Shown one piece after another: positions 19,154 through 27,267 of a stretch of DNA of 64,000 nucleotides (position 1 is its first letter; the number at the start of each line of letters is the position of its first letter). Location of the stretch: assembly GCF_023715585.1 (NCBI RefSeq), contig NZ_JAMBOK010000006.1, positions 1-64,000 of the forward strand, in the 5' to 3' direction. A program made the position numbers and the translations under genes. The notes beneath the pieces were generated by a model. It did not search any database and was not told the origin of the DNA. It saw only the letters and a program-made list of their open reading frames with translations. The stretch comes from Sporosarcina luteola (GTDB lineage Bacteria; Bacillota; Bacilli; Bacillales_A; Planococcaceae).

Positions 19154-19560
19154 CCGTCATCTTTTTCTTCTTTTTTCTTCTTATTTTCAGGAACAGAGAA
19201 GATGATTTCATTTTTGTCAGATAGGAAATATTCTTTCCTTGCAAGCTTGGCAATATAATCATCATCATCCAATTTCACAAGCTGTTTCTTGAGGAGTTCT
19301 TGCTCTTCCTTCACTTCTTCCAACTTTGCGAGCGTCTCCACTTTTTGCTGTTCCTTTTCCTGCAGCGTCTGCTGTTGCTGAATATACATATTGGTCAACC
19401 CGCCGAGCACTACAAATGCAATGACTGCATAGATGAACAGTTTTCTCTTAAGCCGCTTTTTCTGCTTGTTTCTCCATACTTCCTTTTTACGCAACGAGCG
19501 GACATATTCAGTTTCAATCGATGCAATGGTCGTGGTTGATTTCCTTTTCCTTTGCTCCAT
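19144..19560 (-). CDS. divIC: Cell-division protein DivIC (FtsB-like)
   Basis: Bitopic septum protein that acts with FtsL and DivIB. The 138-residue product has a basic cytoplasmic N terminus (1-40), one transmembrane helix (about 42-60, FIYAVIAFVVLGGLTNMYI) and an extracellular coiled coil (about 62-100, Gln/Glu/Lys/Leu-rich). The conserved LARKEYFLSDKNEIIFSVP block follows near 107-125, then a charged Lys/Glu tail. It lies between yabQ and yabR as in B. subtilis. Confidence 0.95.
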   Translation of the reverse strand: MEQRKRKSTTTIASIETEYVRSLRKKEVWRNKQKKRLKRKLFIYAVIAFVVLGGLTNMYIQQQQTLQEKEQQKVETLAKLEEVKEEQELLKKQLVKLDDDDYIAKLARKEYFLSDKNEIIFSVPENKKKKEEKDDGKE

Positions 19561-19616
19561 GTCCTGGCACTCCCTCTCATTACGGTACGAAATCCGATAA
19601 GTCTAGTAATTATACA

Positions 19617-20084
19617 TCATTCCGCATCGGATTTAAAGAGAGAGTTATAGACTTTATTATATAGATAGATGAAAGGAGATAGTAGAAACGACACAATCTT
19701 AGCGAGCAACTTGAATATGTGGGTAATGATTTTCACTACGAGCCTAATGATGAACATAACCGGCTTAATGATCACCATATTCAAGACTCTGCCGAAAAAC
19801 CTGAAAGGCCGGTGGAAAATTGATGCGTATAACAACATGCCGCAAATTTGGGCAACCGGGTCATACATCCTCCATGCCCCATCCCGGACGATGAATAGAA
19901 CGTAGAACGATGCACACCCGATCAAAATCCAACCGATCACTTCCAAAGGAACCGCGTATTTCCGGATAATCGATGTCTTGCCGGTCGCATCCACGCCCGT
20001 TCCGATCAAATCCATGAAAACCCCTGCCCCAATGCCTGTCCCAATCATTGCAAGAAGACTAAGAAACTGGACGGAGAGACTCAT
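19617..20084 (-). CDS. yabQ: Spore cortex biosynthesis protein YabQ
   Basis: Membrane protein of the mother cell needed for cortex formation in B. subtilis. The 155-residue product has four to five hydrophobic segments (about 1-28, 46-68, 78-95 and 105-145) and the family features GVFMDL near the start and a Pro-Phe-Arg-Phe-Phe segment mid-protein. Its ATG overlaps the yabP stop by four bases (ATGA), so the two are coupled. The gap of 56 bases to divIC holds no clear terminator. Confidence 0.92.
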   Translation of the reverse strand: MSLSVQFLSLLAMIGTGIGAGVFMDLIGTGVDATGKTSIIRKYAVPLEVIGWILIGCASFYVLFIVRDGAWRMYDPVAQICGMLLYASIFHRPFRFFGRVLNMVIIKPVMFIIRLVVKIITHIFKLLAKIVSFLLSPFIYLYNKVYNSLFKSDAE

Positions 20085-20377
20085 CCAAATAATTTATGGA
20101 GGAAACCACGCGAACTTGCATCTTCTTCGTCATATTGCATCGTGCTGATTGTGCCTTCTAATGTAAGAAGCCCTTTGTCTACATCCAAATGGACGATGCG
20201 CAGCTCCTCCCCGCGAATGACTAATACTCCTTGAGATGTCCGGACGATGAACTCTTCTTGGTCGAACCGATCGATTGTTTTTACAGATGTAAGATCCATT
20301 CTTTTACGATTTCTCATCGTGATGACATGATCCCCCGATGGAATTGCGTATGTTGGGTTGTCGGTCTGGATTTGCAT
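20081..20377 (-). CDS. yabP: Sporulation protein YabP
   Basis: Small YabP/YqfC-family protein required for spore cortex assembly. The 98-residue product contains the family core RNRKRMDLTSVKTIDRFDQ, FIVRTSQGVLVIRGEELRI and a short linker ending in the C-terminal amphipathic GFLHKLFG. The ATG follows AAAGGAGG. It leads the yabP-yabQ-divIC set after the rqcP terminator. Confidence 0.93.
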   Translation of the reverse strand: MQIQTDNPTYAIPSGDHVITMRNRKRMDLTSVKTIDRFDQEEFIVRTSQGVLVIRGEELRIVHLDVDKGLLTLEGTISTMQYDEEDASSRGFLHKLFG

Positions 20378-20409
20378 ACTATTCCTCCTTTGCTTGTACG
20401 TTCACTGCC

Positions 20410-20438
20410 ATCCTATGCGGACATATAAAAAAACATGA
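20410..20438 (-). promoter_or_regulatory. Possible sigma-E promoter of yabPQ
   Basis: CATAGGAT (20417-20410, minus strand) fits a sigma-E -10 of the form CATAnnnT, with TCATGT about 15 bases upstream as a weak -35, about 33 bases before yabP. B. subtilis yabP is transcribed by sigma-E, which supports the call. The -35 lies in the rqcP terminator. Confidence 0.35.
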
Positions 20439-20457
20439 CAGGAAAATTCCTGTCATG
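20427..20457 (-). terminator. Intrinsic terminator of mazG-rqcP
   Basis: Perfect 11-bp stem (20434-20444 with 20447-20457, CATGACAGGAA/TTCCTGTCATG) and seven T on the minus strand, immediately after the rqcP stop. Confidence 0.9.
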
Positions 20458-20460
20458 CCC

Positions 20461-20751
20461 TCAATCTTCATCATCAATAAACTCTGGTTCCACCTTGTCC
20501 AACTTCTCTTCTTTCACAATCGTATACATCGACGCAGCATCATCCTTCTTCGTCGACTCCTTCAACATCTCAATCTTTACTGTAACAATCTTTTGTCCAA
20601 AGCGGATAGCCAGCTCGTCGCCAGGTTTCACGACCGACGAAGCTTTTGACACCTTGCCGTCAATCGTGATCCGGCCCTGGTCCGCCACTTGCTTCGCCAA
20701 TGTCCGCCTTTTAATTAAGCGTGACACTTTTAAAAATTTATCCAATCTCAT
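20461..20751 (-). CDS. rqcP: RqcP (YabO), S4-domain ribosome quality-control factor
   Basis: Binds the 50S subunit with RqcH and assists C-terminal alanine tailing of stalled peptides. The 96-residue product has the S4 domain from its first residue: MRLDKFLKVSRLIKRRTLAK, then VADQGRITIDGK, KPGDELAIRFG and MYTIVKEEKLDK. An acidic tail (EPEFIDDED) extends about ten residues past B. subtilis YabO. ATG at 20751 overlaps the mazG stop (ATGA) and follows GGGGGA; ten upstream codons lie inside mazG and are excluded. It pairs with mazG as in B. subtilis yabN-yabO. Confidence 0.93.
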   Translation of the reverse strand: MRLDKFLKVSRLIKRRTLAKQVADQGRITIDGKVSKASSVVKPGDELAIRFGQKIVTVKIEMLKESTKKDDAASMYTIVKEEKLDKVEPEFIDDED

Positions 20752-22205
20752 TTCTTTTCTTCCCCCTTCGCCTGTTGCCAAAATCCTTCTAATTCATCGA
20801 GCGTATAAGCAGAGAATTCTCCTCTGCCGGTCTTCACACTTTGCTCGACGAACGAAAAGCGCCGTTTGAATTTCTCATTCGCATGCGCCATCGCTTCTTC
20901 AGGAGATAGTTTCAAGAACCTCGACAAATTGACGAGTGTGAATAGGACATCCCCGAGCTCATCTGTCTGGCTCTGCTTCGTTCCATTCGCCACTTCGTCC
21001 TTGAATTCCTGCCACTCTTCCTCGAATTTATCGAAAGCGCCTGTTATATCCGGCCAATCGAATCCAACCTTCGCCGCTTCTTTTTGGTAGTTAAATGAAG
21101 TGAGCAGCGACGAACTATGACGTGCCTGTCCATCCAAGAGCGATTCAGCTTGCGGTTTCTCGGTTTTCTTGATTTCCTGCCAATTTTTTAAAACCTCATC
21201 CGAATTCTCCACGTCCCGGTCTCCGAACACATGCGGATGACGGCGGATCATTTTATCGCCAACTGACTGCAGGACGTCTTCCATCGCAAAATAGCCGTCA
21301 TCTTCGCCGATTTGCGCATGAAGGAATACTTGTAGCAACACGTCGCCCAATTCTTCGATGACGCCTTCATCGTCTTCTTGATCGATTGCTTCGAGCAATT
21401 CATGCGCTTCCTCGATCAAATATCGTTTCAACGATTCATGCGTCTGCTCGCGGTCCCACGGGCAGCCGTCCGGAGCACGCAATGCGGCGATAATCTCCCG
21501 GAATGTCGACCATTCCTTTAAACGCCCCTCGCGCTCCCTAACAGGCGGCACGTAAACTGTCGTCAAATTATCGATTTCCGTTTCACGATCCAATTCGAAC
21601 AACGGAACAGTCCGAAGCTTTTCCAATGAAGAGCCCGCCGCTGTAACAATCGTAACCGGATGGTCATAGGCATACTTCTCCATAAGCGAAAGCTTCACTT
21701 CAGAAGCGATGAACGAATCATACACTTGGCCGATCAATACATGCTGCGTCATCATGACGTCATCGCGCTTGATGTCCGTTCCATCAAGCAATTGGAACCC
21801 TTCAATTGGATCGATACGAAGCGCTGCAAAGATCGGATCAAGGAAACTGTTACCCCCTGCAAGTTCAAGCTGCACTATGCCAGCACGTTCTTTTTCAATC
21901 AATAATTGAACTGTGCGCTCAGCAACGAGTGGATGTCCTGGCACGACATACGTTACTGCCTTTTCGTTTGCCATCAACACTAATTTCTCAACAATTTCTT
22001 CATACACTTGCTCAAACTCATCATTTTTTATATAAATCGCGTCGAAACTCTCTATTTCCATGCCTTCCGCCCGCAATTCCTCAATAGCAGGATGCTGGTC
22101 CGTCCTCGCAACGACGAACTCCGCTCCCTTCAGCTTCCGATATACACCTAGGGACAGTTGGTCAAGATCCCCGGCGCCAAGACCGATAATTGTAATCGTA
22201 TTCAT
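20748..22205 (-). CDS. mazG: MazG nucleotide pyrophosphohydrolase with N-terminal tetrapyrrole-methylase domain
   Basis: House-cleaning hydrolase of non-canonical nucleoside triphosphates (B. subtilis YabN type). The 485-residue product fuses a SAM-dependent tetrapyrrole methylase-like domain (1-215; ITIIGLGAGDLDQLSLG, VVPGHPLVAERT) to two MazG repeats (about 240-350 and 385-465). Each carries the metal-binding acidic motifs EEAHELLEAID with EELGDVLLQV, and EEWQEFKDEV with DELGDVLFTL. PDGCPWDREQTH marks the first repeat. The methylase domain's substrate is unknown. Its stop overlaps the rqcP start, and its start is 4 bases after the yabM stop. Confidence 0.95.
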   Translation of the reverse strand: MNTITIIGLGAGDLDQLSLGVYRKLKGAEFVVARTDQHPAIEELRAEGMEIESFDAIYIKNDEFEQVYEEIVEKLVLMANEKAVTYVVPGHPLVAERTVQLLIEKERAGIVQLELAGGNSFLDPIFAALRIDPIEGFQLLDGTDIKRDDVMMTQHVLIGQVYDSFIASEVKLSLMEKYAYDHPVTIVTAAGSSLEKLRTVPLFELDRETEIDNLTTVYVPPVREREGRLKEWSTFREIIAALRAPDGCPWDREQTHESLKRYLIEEAHELLEAIDQEDDEGVIEELGDVLLQVFLHAQIGEDDGYFAMEDVLQSVGDKMIRRHPHVFGDRDVENSDEVLKNWQEIKKTEKPQAESLLDGQARHSSSLLTSFNYQKEAAKVGFDWPDITGAFDKFEEEWQEFKDEVANGTKQSQTDELGDVLFTLVNLSRFLKLSPEEAMAHANEKFKRRFSFVEQSVKTGRGEFSAYTLDELEGFWQQAKGEEKK

Positions 22206-22209
22206 CTAT

Positions 22210-23802
22210 TCACCTTCTATTTTTAGTAAGAATCAATTGTATACGGGCCAATCTTTTTCCGAACGGCAGCAAATACCATTCCTTTTCCGCCATTATACGC
22301 GATTTCATGATAACGACTAGGAAAACGCCCGCCCCTAGCGAGACTGCAGTCAATGCTGTCAACGTTGCACTGATCCGAGATGACAGGTTGTCGAATAAAA
22401 CCTGATCCGCTGCAAGCATCCAAGGGAAAATGACCGCTGCCATCGCAAGTGTTGCAAGGAGTAGCCAACCGTAAAAACGGAAAGGGGCCAGTTTCATCGG
22501 CCACACGGTTTTGAAATAAAGAAGAAGCCCAAACGCAATCGCCGCAAAACCGATATTCCCTGCAAGCGCTGCACCTGTTACATCATAGAGCGGCACTAAC
22601 AAGTGATTCGCGATTATTTTCACGACAAGTCCGCCAAGAAGGAACAGCGTCGGTATTTTCACTTTGCCGGCACCTTGTAAAATTGCGGTCAAAGGCAAGA
22701 TGAGCGACAGCCAAAAAATCTGATACGCAAAAATGATTAGCGCTACGGAGCCGTCCCGCGTTTCAAACAGCATTTCATTCACATATGGCAGGACGAATGC
22801 AAGCCCGATCGCCGCAGCCCATCCGAATAAGAAAGCCGTCCTGAATGTCAGTTGTATGAACGGTTCCGCTCCTCGCCCATCCTTTTTTGCTGAATGATGC
22901 GCAATTAGCGGGACGATCGCGAGCGCCAATGTGGATGCGATTAAAATCCCCATCTGGACGAGCGGCTGTCCGCGGTCATAGACGCCTTTCAATTCCATCG
23001 CAGCATCCGCTACAAAGCCTTTCGTAAGCAAACTATTGTAAATCATAAACGAATCCGCCATTTGAAACAGCAGCAAGATGAGCGAACTCGCGCTGACGCT
23101 CAAACTGACAAACGTCAATTCCTTCACGATGCGCCACGTGTCCACTTGTATACGCGGCCCTTTATAGCCATTTCTGTAAAACAGGGCAAGTATGACAACG
23201 CCTAACGCCTGGCCGATAACAGCGCCCCACATGGCCACTTCGCCAGCCGTGTAAAGAGAAGCCCCCGCTTGCACCGCAATCCACGTCCCAACGAGGATAA
23301 TCGCCACCCTTAGCATCTGCTCACCGACATTCGAAACGGCGACTGGCGTCATCTGCCCTTCTGACTGGAATGAACCCTTCAATACCGCAAGCATCGGCAT
23401 GACAAGCACAATATAAGCACCTGCACGTAAAAGTGAGACGAGTTCCGGGTCTCCCATGGACTGCGCGAAAAACGGCGCAAACGTCATAAGAATGACGAAA
23501 AATGATATAGACAATCCGGCTAAATACAGAAAGGCAACCCGCTTGATCGCCTTCGCCTCTCCGTCGCTTGCGCTGCCCGCGAGCAGCTTCGAAACAGCCA
23601 CCGCAAAGCCGTACGATGTCCACACGATGAAAATTCCAATGAACGGATACACTTGCTGGTAAATGAAAAAACCTTTATCTCCGACAAGGTTTTGGAACGG
23701 AATTCGGTATACCGCCGCCAGCAGTTTGACGATAATGGCCGATATCGTCAAAATCGACGCACCTTTCATGAATGTTTTCATATTCCAATCCGCTCTCGAC
23801 AT
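22210..23802 (-). CDS. yabM: MurJ/MVF-family polysaccharide exporter (YabM, SpoVB-like)
   Basis: Integral membrane protein of the MOP superfamily, probably a lipid-linked glycan flippase. The 530-residue product has about 14 hydrophobic segments from residue 12 onward. Recognisable stretches are GASILTISAIIVKLLAAVYRIP at the start, QQVYPFIGIFIVWTSYGFAVAVS and DRGQPLVQMGILIASTLALAIVP. The ATG at 23802 has AAAGAGG 7 bases upstream. The same frame stays open upstream into the periodic array at 23938-24097 but offers no start codon. It heads yabM-mazG-rqcP. Confidence 0.9.
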   Translation of the reverse strand: MSRADWNMKTFMKGASILTISAIIVKLLAAVYRIPFQNLVGDKGFFIYQQVYPFIGIFIVWTSYGFAVAVSKLLAGSASDGEAKAIKRVAFLYLAGLSISFFVILMTFAPFFAQSMGDPELVSLLRAGAYIVLVMPMLAVLKGSFQSEGQMTPVAVSNVGEQMLRVAIILVGTWIAVQAGASLYTAGEVAMWGAVIGQALGVVILALFYRNGYKGPRIQVDTWRIVKELTFVSLSVSASSLILLLFQMADSFMIYNSLLTKGFVADAAMELKGVYDRGQPLVQMGILIASTLALAIVPLIAHHSAKKDGRGAEPFIQLTFRTAFLFGWAAAIGLAFVLPYVNEMLFETRDGSVALIIFAYQIFWLSLILPLTAILQGAGKVKIPTLFLLGGLVVKIIANHLLVPLYDVTGAALAGNIGFAAIAFGLLLYFKTVWPMKLAPFRFYGWLLLATLAMAAVIFPWMLAADQVLFDNLSSRISATLTALTAVSLGAGVFLVVIMKSRIMAEKEWYLLPFGKRLARIQLILTKNRR

Positions 23803-23835
23803 AGCTGCGCCTCTTTCGATGTTTACTTTGTTTCC

Positions 23836-23844
23836 AGTATAGCA
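23836..23844 (-). promoter_or_regulatory. Possible extended -10 promoter of yabM
   Basis: TGCTATACT on the minus strand (23844-23836), an extended -10 about 34 bases before the ATG, without a good -35. It lies downstream of the 21-base array. Confidence 0.4.
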
Positions 23845-23937
23845 TTTCCGGCAAAACCTGTTCCGGTGATTTGATAGAGTACGCTCGTGAAGGCTAGAAA
23901 ATCCTTTTATTCCGAGATGGGGTCCATTCTCTAAACT

Positions 23938-24097
23938 AGAGTTCTCGTTCCAAGGCGAGTAGTTCTCATTTATGCTGAATAAGTTCTCGTTAACGGATGA
24001 GAAGTTCTCGTTTATTCCGAAAGAGTTCTCATTCCCAAGCGATTAGTTCTCGTTTACTCCGAATAAGTTCTCATTTCCTAGCGAATAGTTCCCATTC
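23938..24097 (-). repeat. Eight-unit 21-base periodic array (AGTTCTCRTT)
   Basis: Eight units start at 23938, 23959, 23980, 24001, 24022, 24043, 24064 and 24085, with no deviation from 21 bases. Each holds NNAGTTCTCRTT and about nine less conserved bases ending in CGA or GAA. The variable parts alternate between a CCAAGGCGA-like and a TATTCCGAA-like type, suggesting a 42-base higher-order unit. The array fills the gap between the fhuB terminator and the yabM leader. A vestigial unit may lie at 23917. Confidence 0.92.
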
Positions 24098-24098
24098 C

Positions 24099-24139
24099 AA
24101 AAACAGCCACACGCTCCGTTGCAAATGAGCGTGTGGCTG
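24099..24139 (-). terminator. Intrinsic terminator of the fhuD-fhuB operon
   Basis: Perfect 13-bp stem (24104-24116 with 24127-24139, CAGCCACACGCTC) with a ten-base loop and TTTTTGG on the minus strand, directly after the permease stop codon. Confidence 0.9.
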
Positions 24140-24141
24140 TG

Positions 24142-26106
24142 TCATTTCATTTTCCTTAATAAATACAACAAATACGGCGTGCCGATAAGCGCAACGATAA
24201 GTCCGCTCGGGATGTCTTTCGGCGCAATCACTATGCGGCCTACAAAATCTGCAGTCACTAGGAGCAAACCGCCGAGCAAGCCCGAAACAATTAGCAACGG
24301 CAAATGGCGGAAGCCTACTAATCTACGGGCGATGTGAGGCGACACCAACCCGACGAAGCCGATTGTCCCAACAATTGCGACCCCTGCCGTACTGATTGCC
24401 ACGCCTACGATCAACGCCCAGACGCGCGTCGATTTGACGGATAAGCCGAGACCCGATGCCACGTCATCCCCGAACGTCAACACATCCAAGCTGCGTGTCA
24501 AATAGATGGCTGGGCCGATGAGCAGAACAAGCAACAATAACGAGAGCTGCACATCCTCCCAACCTTTTCCGTACGTACTTCCTGACAGCCAGACGAGTGC
24601 TGCAGCGACCGCCAATTTCGCCTTCACGACAAACACTTGCGTCGCGGCTGACCCGAATGCCGATATCGCGATACCCATCAACGCAACGAGCATCGGCTGG
24701 AAATTGTTTTTCCAAGCCGTCACCATAATGATGCCAAGAGCAACGGCGGCTCCTACTACCGCACCTAGCGGCATATACTGAACAGGAATTGCCGGAATGG
24801 CGACCAATAGCAGCATCGCCCCGGCGCCGCCCATCGAAGTGACACCCAATACGCTTGCATCCGCCAACGGATTCCGTAAAACGCCTTGCAATAAAACGCC
24901 GGCAAGCGCAAGCATCACGCCGATAATGAACGCCGTAAGCACACGCGGCACCCGGAAATTCCAGACGACCGGTTTCATCCAATCGAGCGACCATGACATT
25001 CCGTTATAGGAAAATGCCAATGCAAATACTGTAACGATTAATATTGTAACAATCGAAATAACAACCGGCAGTTTGACCGGCTTCAACGTTCCGCCCATTT
25101 GGCGGTCGCCTTTCGTATGCGACTTCGCCGTCTTCCAAGCCAAATAAAGCAGCCAAGGTCCGCCAGCCAATGCCGTCATCGCTCCGACAGGCACTTCCTG
25201 TCCCGGCTGAATCAACCGGCCGAGCACGTCCGCCCCGATCAACATTACACTGCCCCATAGGAAGGATTGCATGAAGATCTGCAAATGGCCACGGACACCA
25301 AGCATCCGGACGATATGCGGAGCCATCAAGCCTATGAACCCGATCGGACCGACGACACTGACCGTCGTCGCCGCAAGCAAAATCGCTGCAGCCCACGCAA
25401 CTAATTTAACGATACGAACGTTTTGACCAAGCGAAGACGCAACATCTTCACCTAACGATAGAATATCCATCGGTTTCGCGATGCCTAACGCGGCGATGAA
25501 CAGAATAATGATCATCGGACCCGCAAACGCAACGCCGCTCCAATTCAACTGCACAAGCGTACCCGATCCCCATAAAAAGAGGCCGTTTGTCTGATTCTCA
25601 AACAACAGTTGCAATGAGCCTGTCATGGAAGCAAACAGCAAGGAGATGATCATCCCCGTCAAGGCGACGCGTACAGGCTCCATCTGCTTCCCCGCCAGAG
25701 TGACGACGAGCACGGACGAAAGCACGGCACCTGCAAGCGCAACGAGAAACGGAAAATCGCCTAGCAATGACGGAAAGAAGATCATCGAAACAACGACAAA
25801 GAAATACGCACCGGCATTGATGCCGAGCGTGCTAGCAGACGCCAACGGGTTATTCGTCAATGTCTGCAAAATGGCACCTGCCACAGCGAGCGCACCGCCC
25901 GCTAAAATGCCGATTGCCAGACGCGGAAGCCGTAGAGACAGCACGATATCCTGGATGCGCCCCTCTACCCAAACCTCCTTCACAAGCTGGGATACTGTGT
26001 AGTCAGCTTGGCCTTGCGTCAGATGAATGAAAGATAAAACGACCAACAGGAAAAGACCGATGATCATAACGAACAACGATCTTTTCCCTGAAGTCTTTCT
26101 AGCCAT
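24142..26106 (-). CDS. Ferric-siderophore ABC transporter, fused FecCD double permease
   Basis: Membrane channel of an iron-siderophore importer. The 654-residue product consists of two complete FecCD-type permease halves (about 1-325 and 345-654), each with nine to ten helices. Each half carries the family block: PRLAIGILAGGALAVAGAILQ and PRVLTAFIIGVMLALAGVLLQ, followed by NNPLASASTLG and RNPLADASVLG. The coupling regions GFIGLMAPHIVRMLG and GFVGLVSPHIARRL are also present. E. coli FhuB is fused this way, whereas Bacillus usually has separate permeases. The start codon overlaps the binding-protein stop by one base (TAATG). ATPase and reductase genes are divergent. Confidence 0.93.
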   Translation of the reverse strand: MARKTSGKRSLFVMIIGLFLLVVLSFIHLTQGQADYTVSQLVKEVWVEGRIQDIVLSLRLPRLAIGILAGGALAVAGAILQTLTNNPLASASTLGINAGAYFFVVVSMIFFPSLLGDFPFLVALAGAVLSSVLVVTLAGKQMEPVRVALTGMIISLLFASMTGSLQLLFENQTNGLFLWGSGTLVQLNWSGVAFAGPMIIILFIAALGIAKPMDILSLGEDVASSLGQNVRIVKLVAWAAAILLAATTVSVVGPIGFIGLMAPHIVRMLGVRGHLQIFMQSFLWGSVMLIGADVLGRLIQPGQEVPVGAMTALAGGPWLLYLAWKTAKSHTKGDRQMGGTLKPVKLPVVISIVTILIVTVFALAFSYNGMSWSLDWMKPVVWNFRVPRVLTAFIIGVMLALAGVLLQGVLRNPLADASVLGVTSMGGAGAMLLLVAIPAIPVQYMPLGAVVGAAVALGIIMVTAWKNNFQPMLVALMGIAISAFGSAATQVFVVKAKLAVAAALVWLSGSTYGKGWEDVQLSLLLLVLLIGPAIYLTRSLDVLTFGDDVASGLGLSVKSTRVWALIVGVAISTAGVAIVGTIGFVGLVSPHIARRLVGFRHLPLLIVSGLLGGLLLVTADFVGRIVIAPKDIPSGLIVALIGTPYLLYLLRKMK

Positions 26107-27092
26107 TATTTATTGACCATCGTATCGACGATTTTATTCAGCAATGTTTCGGCTGACAGCGGACCTCCATACAACCAAGTATCCTCACCGAGGTTAAATA
26201 GTCGGTCTTCTTTTACGAAATTCAAGTTTTTCCAAACAGCATTATCTTTCAATTGCTTTTTGTATACATTGTCTTCTTCCTGTACCGTATACAAATAATT
26301 CGCGTCTTCGTATTTCGTTAAGCCTTCGACATTAAATGTGCTCGATCCGAAGACTTCAAATTGATCCGGTACATGCACGTTTTTCAAACCGATTTTCTCA
26401 AGGATTTGGGAAGCCATGGAGTTCGGCGTGAAAACCCGGATTTCCGGCGCTTGAGGACCTGTGTAAGCGAGCGTCAAGATGACATCCTTCGTCTTCAGGT
26501 TGGCTTTTTCGATTTCTGCTTTCGCTTCAACATACTTCTCATCTAAATGTGCCAACACTTTCTCAGCTTCATCTGTCTTGTCTACAGCCTTTGCAATCTC
26601 ATTGAAGGTTGTCGTCATTTCCTTGTACAAATCAATGGACTCGTCTTCCGGATATGGATTGAAGATGACTGTCGGAGCAATTTTCTCCAAATCTTTCAGC
26701 ATCGCATCGTGACGGAAGCTAACACCGATAATCAAATCAGGCTCAATTGCAGCAATCGCTTCTAAGTTCGGTTCCTGCCGTCCACCTACATCAACGACGT
26801 CATCGCTCAATTCCGCATCGATATTCACCCAGTTATGATATTCCTGAATGTCTGCCATACCTGCTGGCTGTATGCCGAGTGCAAGTAGATCTTCCGCGTA
26901 CGTCCACTCGAGGACGACGACTTTCTTCGCAGGTTTATCAAGCTTCACTTCACCGTTCGTACCGACGATGGTCACACTGTTTTCAGAAGTCTCGCCGCCT
27001 GCGCCTTTATCTTCCGTTTTCTTCGATGAACAACCGGCAACCAAAACTACACTGAGAGCCAGTACTAACAATGCTTTCATATATCTTTTCAT
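26106..27092 (-). CDS. Iron(III)-siderophore substrate-binding lipoprotein
   Basis: Captures ferric siderophore outside the membrane and delivers it to the adjacent permease. The 328-residue product starts with a lipoprotein signal (residues 1-22; lipobox LVAGC, Cys near 21), then a Ser/Lys/Glu-rich linker. A Fhu/Fec-type two-lobed domain follows, with KKVVVLEWTYAEDLLALGIQPAGMAD, NLEAIAAIEPDLIIG and the terminal GEDTWLYGGPLSAETLLNKIVD. ATG at 27092 follows GGAGGG; the 20 codons further upstream overlap the Fur box. Expression is probably iron-repressed through the operator at 27109-27123. The actual siderophore cannot be told from sequence. Confidence 0.93.
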   Translation of the reverse strand: MKRYMKALLVLALSVVLVAGCSSKKTEDKGAGGETSENSVTIVGTNGEVKLDKPAKKVVVLEWTYAEDLLALGIQPAGMADIQEYHNWVNIDAELSDDVVDVGGRQEPNLEAIAAIEPDLIIGVSFRHDAMLKDLEKIAPTVIFNPYPEDESIDLYKEMTTTFNEIAKAVDKTDEAEKVLAHLDEKYVEAKAEIEKANLKTKDVILTLAYTGPQAPEIRVFTPNSMASQILEKIGLKNVHVPDQFEVFGSSTFNVEGLTKYEDANYLYTVQEEDNVYKKQLKDNAVWKNLNFVKEDRLFNLGEDTWLYGGPLSAETLLNKIVDTMVNK

Positions 27093-27108
27093 GTATTTCC
27101 CTCCATAC

Positions 27109-27123
27109 TGATAATCATTATCA
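27109..27123. promoter_or_regulatory. Fur box, perfect 7-1-7 palindrome
   Basis: TGATAATCATTATCA, an exact TGATAAT-C-ATTATCA inverted repeat, 17 bases upstream of the binding-protein ATG. It matches the Bacillus Fur 7-1-7 operator and should place fhuD-fhuB under iron repression. Confidence 0.9.
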
Positions 27124-27177
27124 GTTAGTAGTGTAATCTTTAGGACTGCCATTTGTAAAGTGTTTTCAACAAATTAA

Positions 27178-27192
27178 TGATTATCATTCTCA
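27178..27192. promoter_or_regulatory. Second Fur-like box over the fhuC-fhuF promoter
   Basis: TGATTATCATTCTCA is a 7-1-7 site with imperfect symmetry. Its right end supplies TTCTCA (27187-27192), which with TATGCT at 27210-27215 (17-base spacer) forms a plausible plus-strand promoter. Repressor binding would therefore block the -35. Confidence 0.65.
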
Positions 27193-27267
27193 ATTGGTTG
27201 AGAATATGTTATGCTTCTAAGTAATGATTCATTCTTTTTAGGATAATTGAAACGGAGGCATTCTAGT

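Noticed and set aside
24464-24994. 176-codon alternative frame within the permease gene
   Set aside because: Low-complexity Arg/Cys/Gly-rich translation typical of an off-frame reading of membrane-protein DNA.
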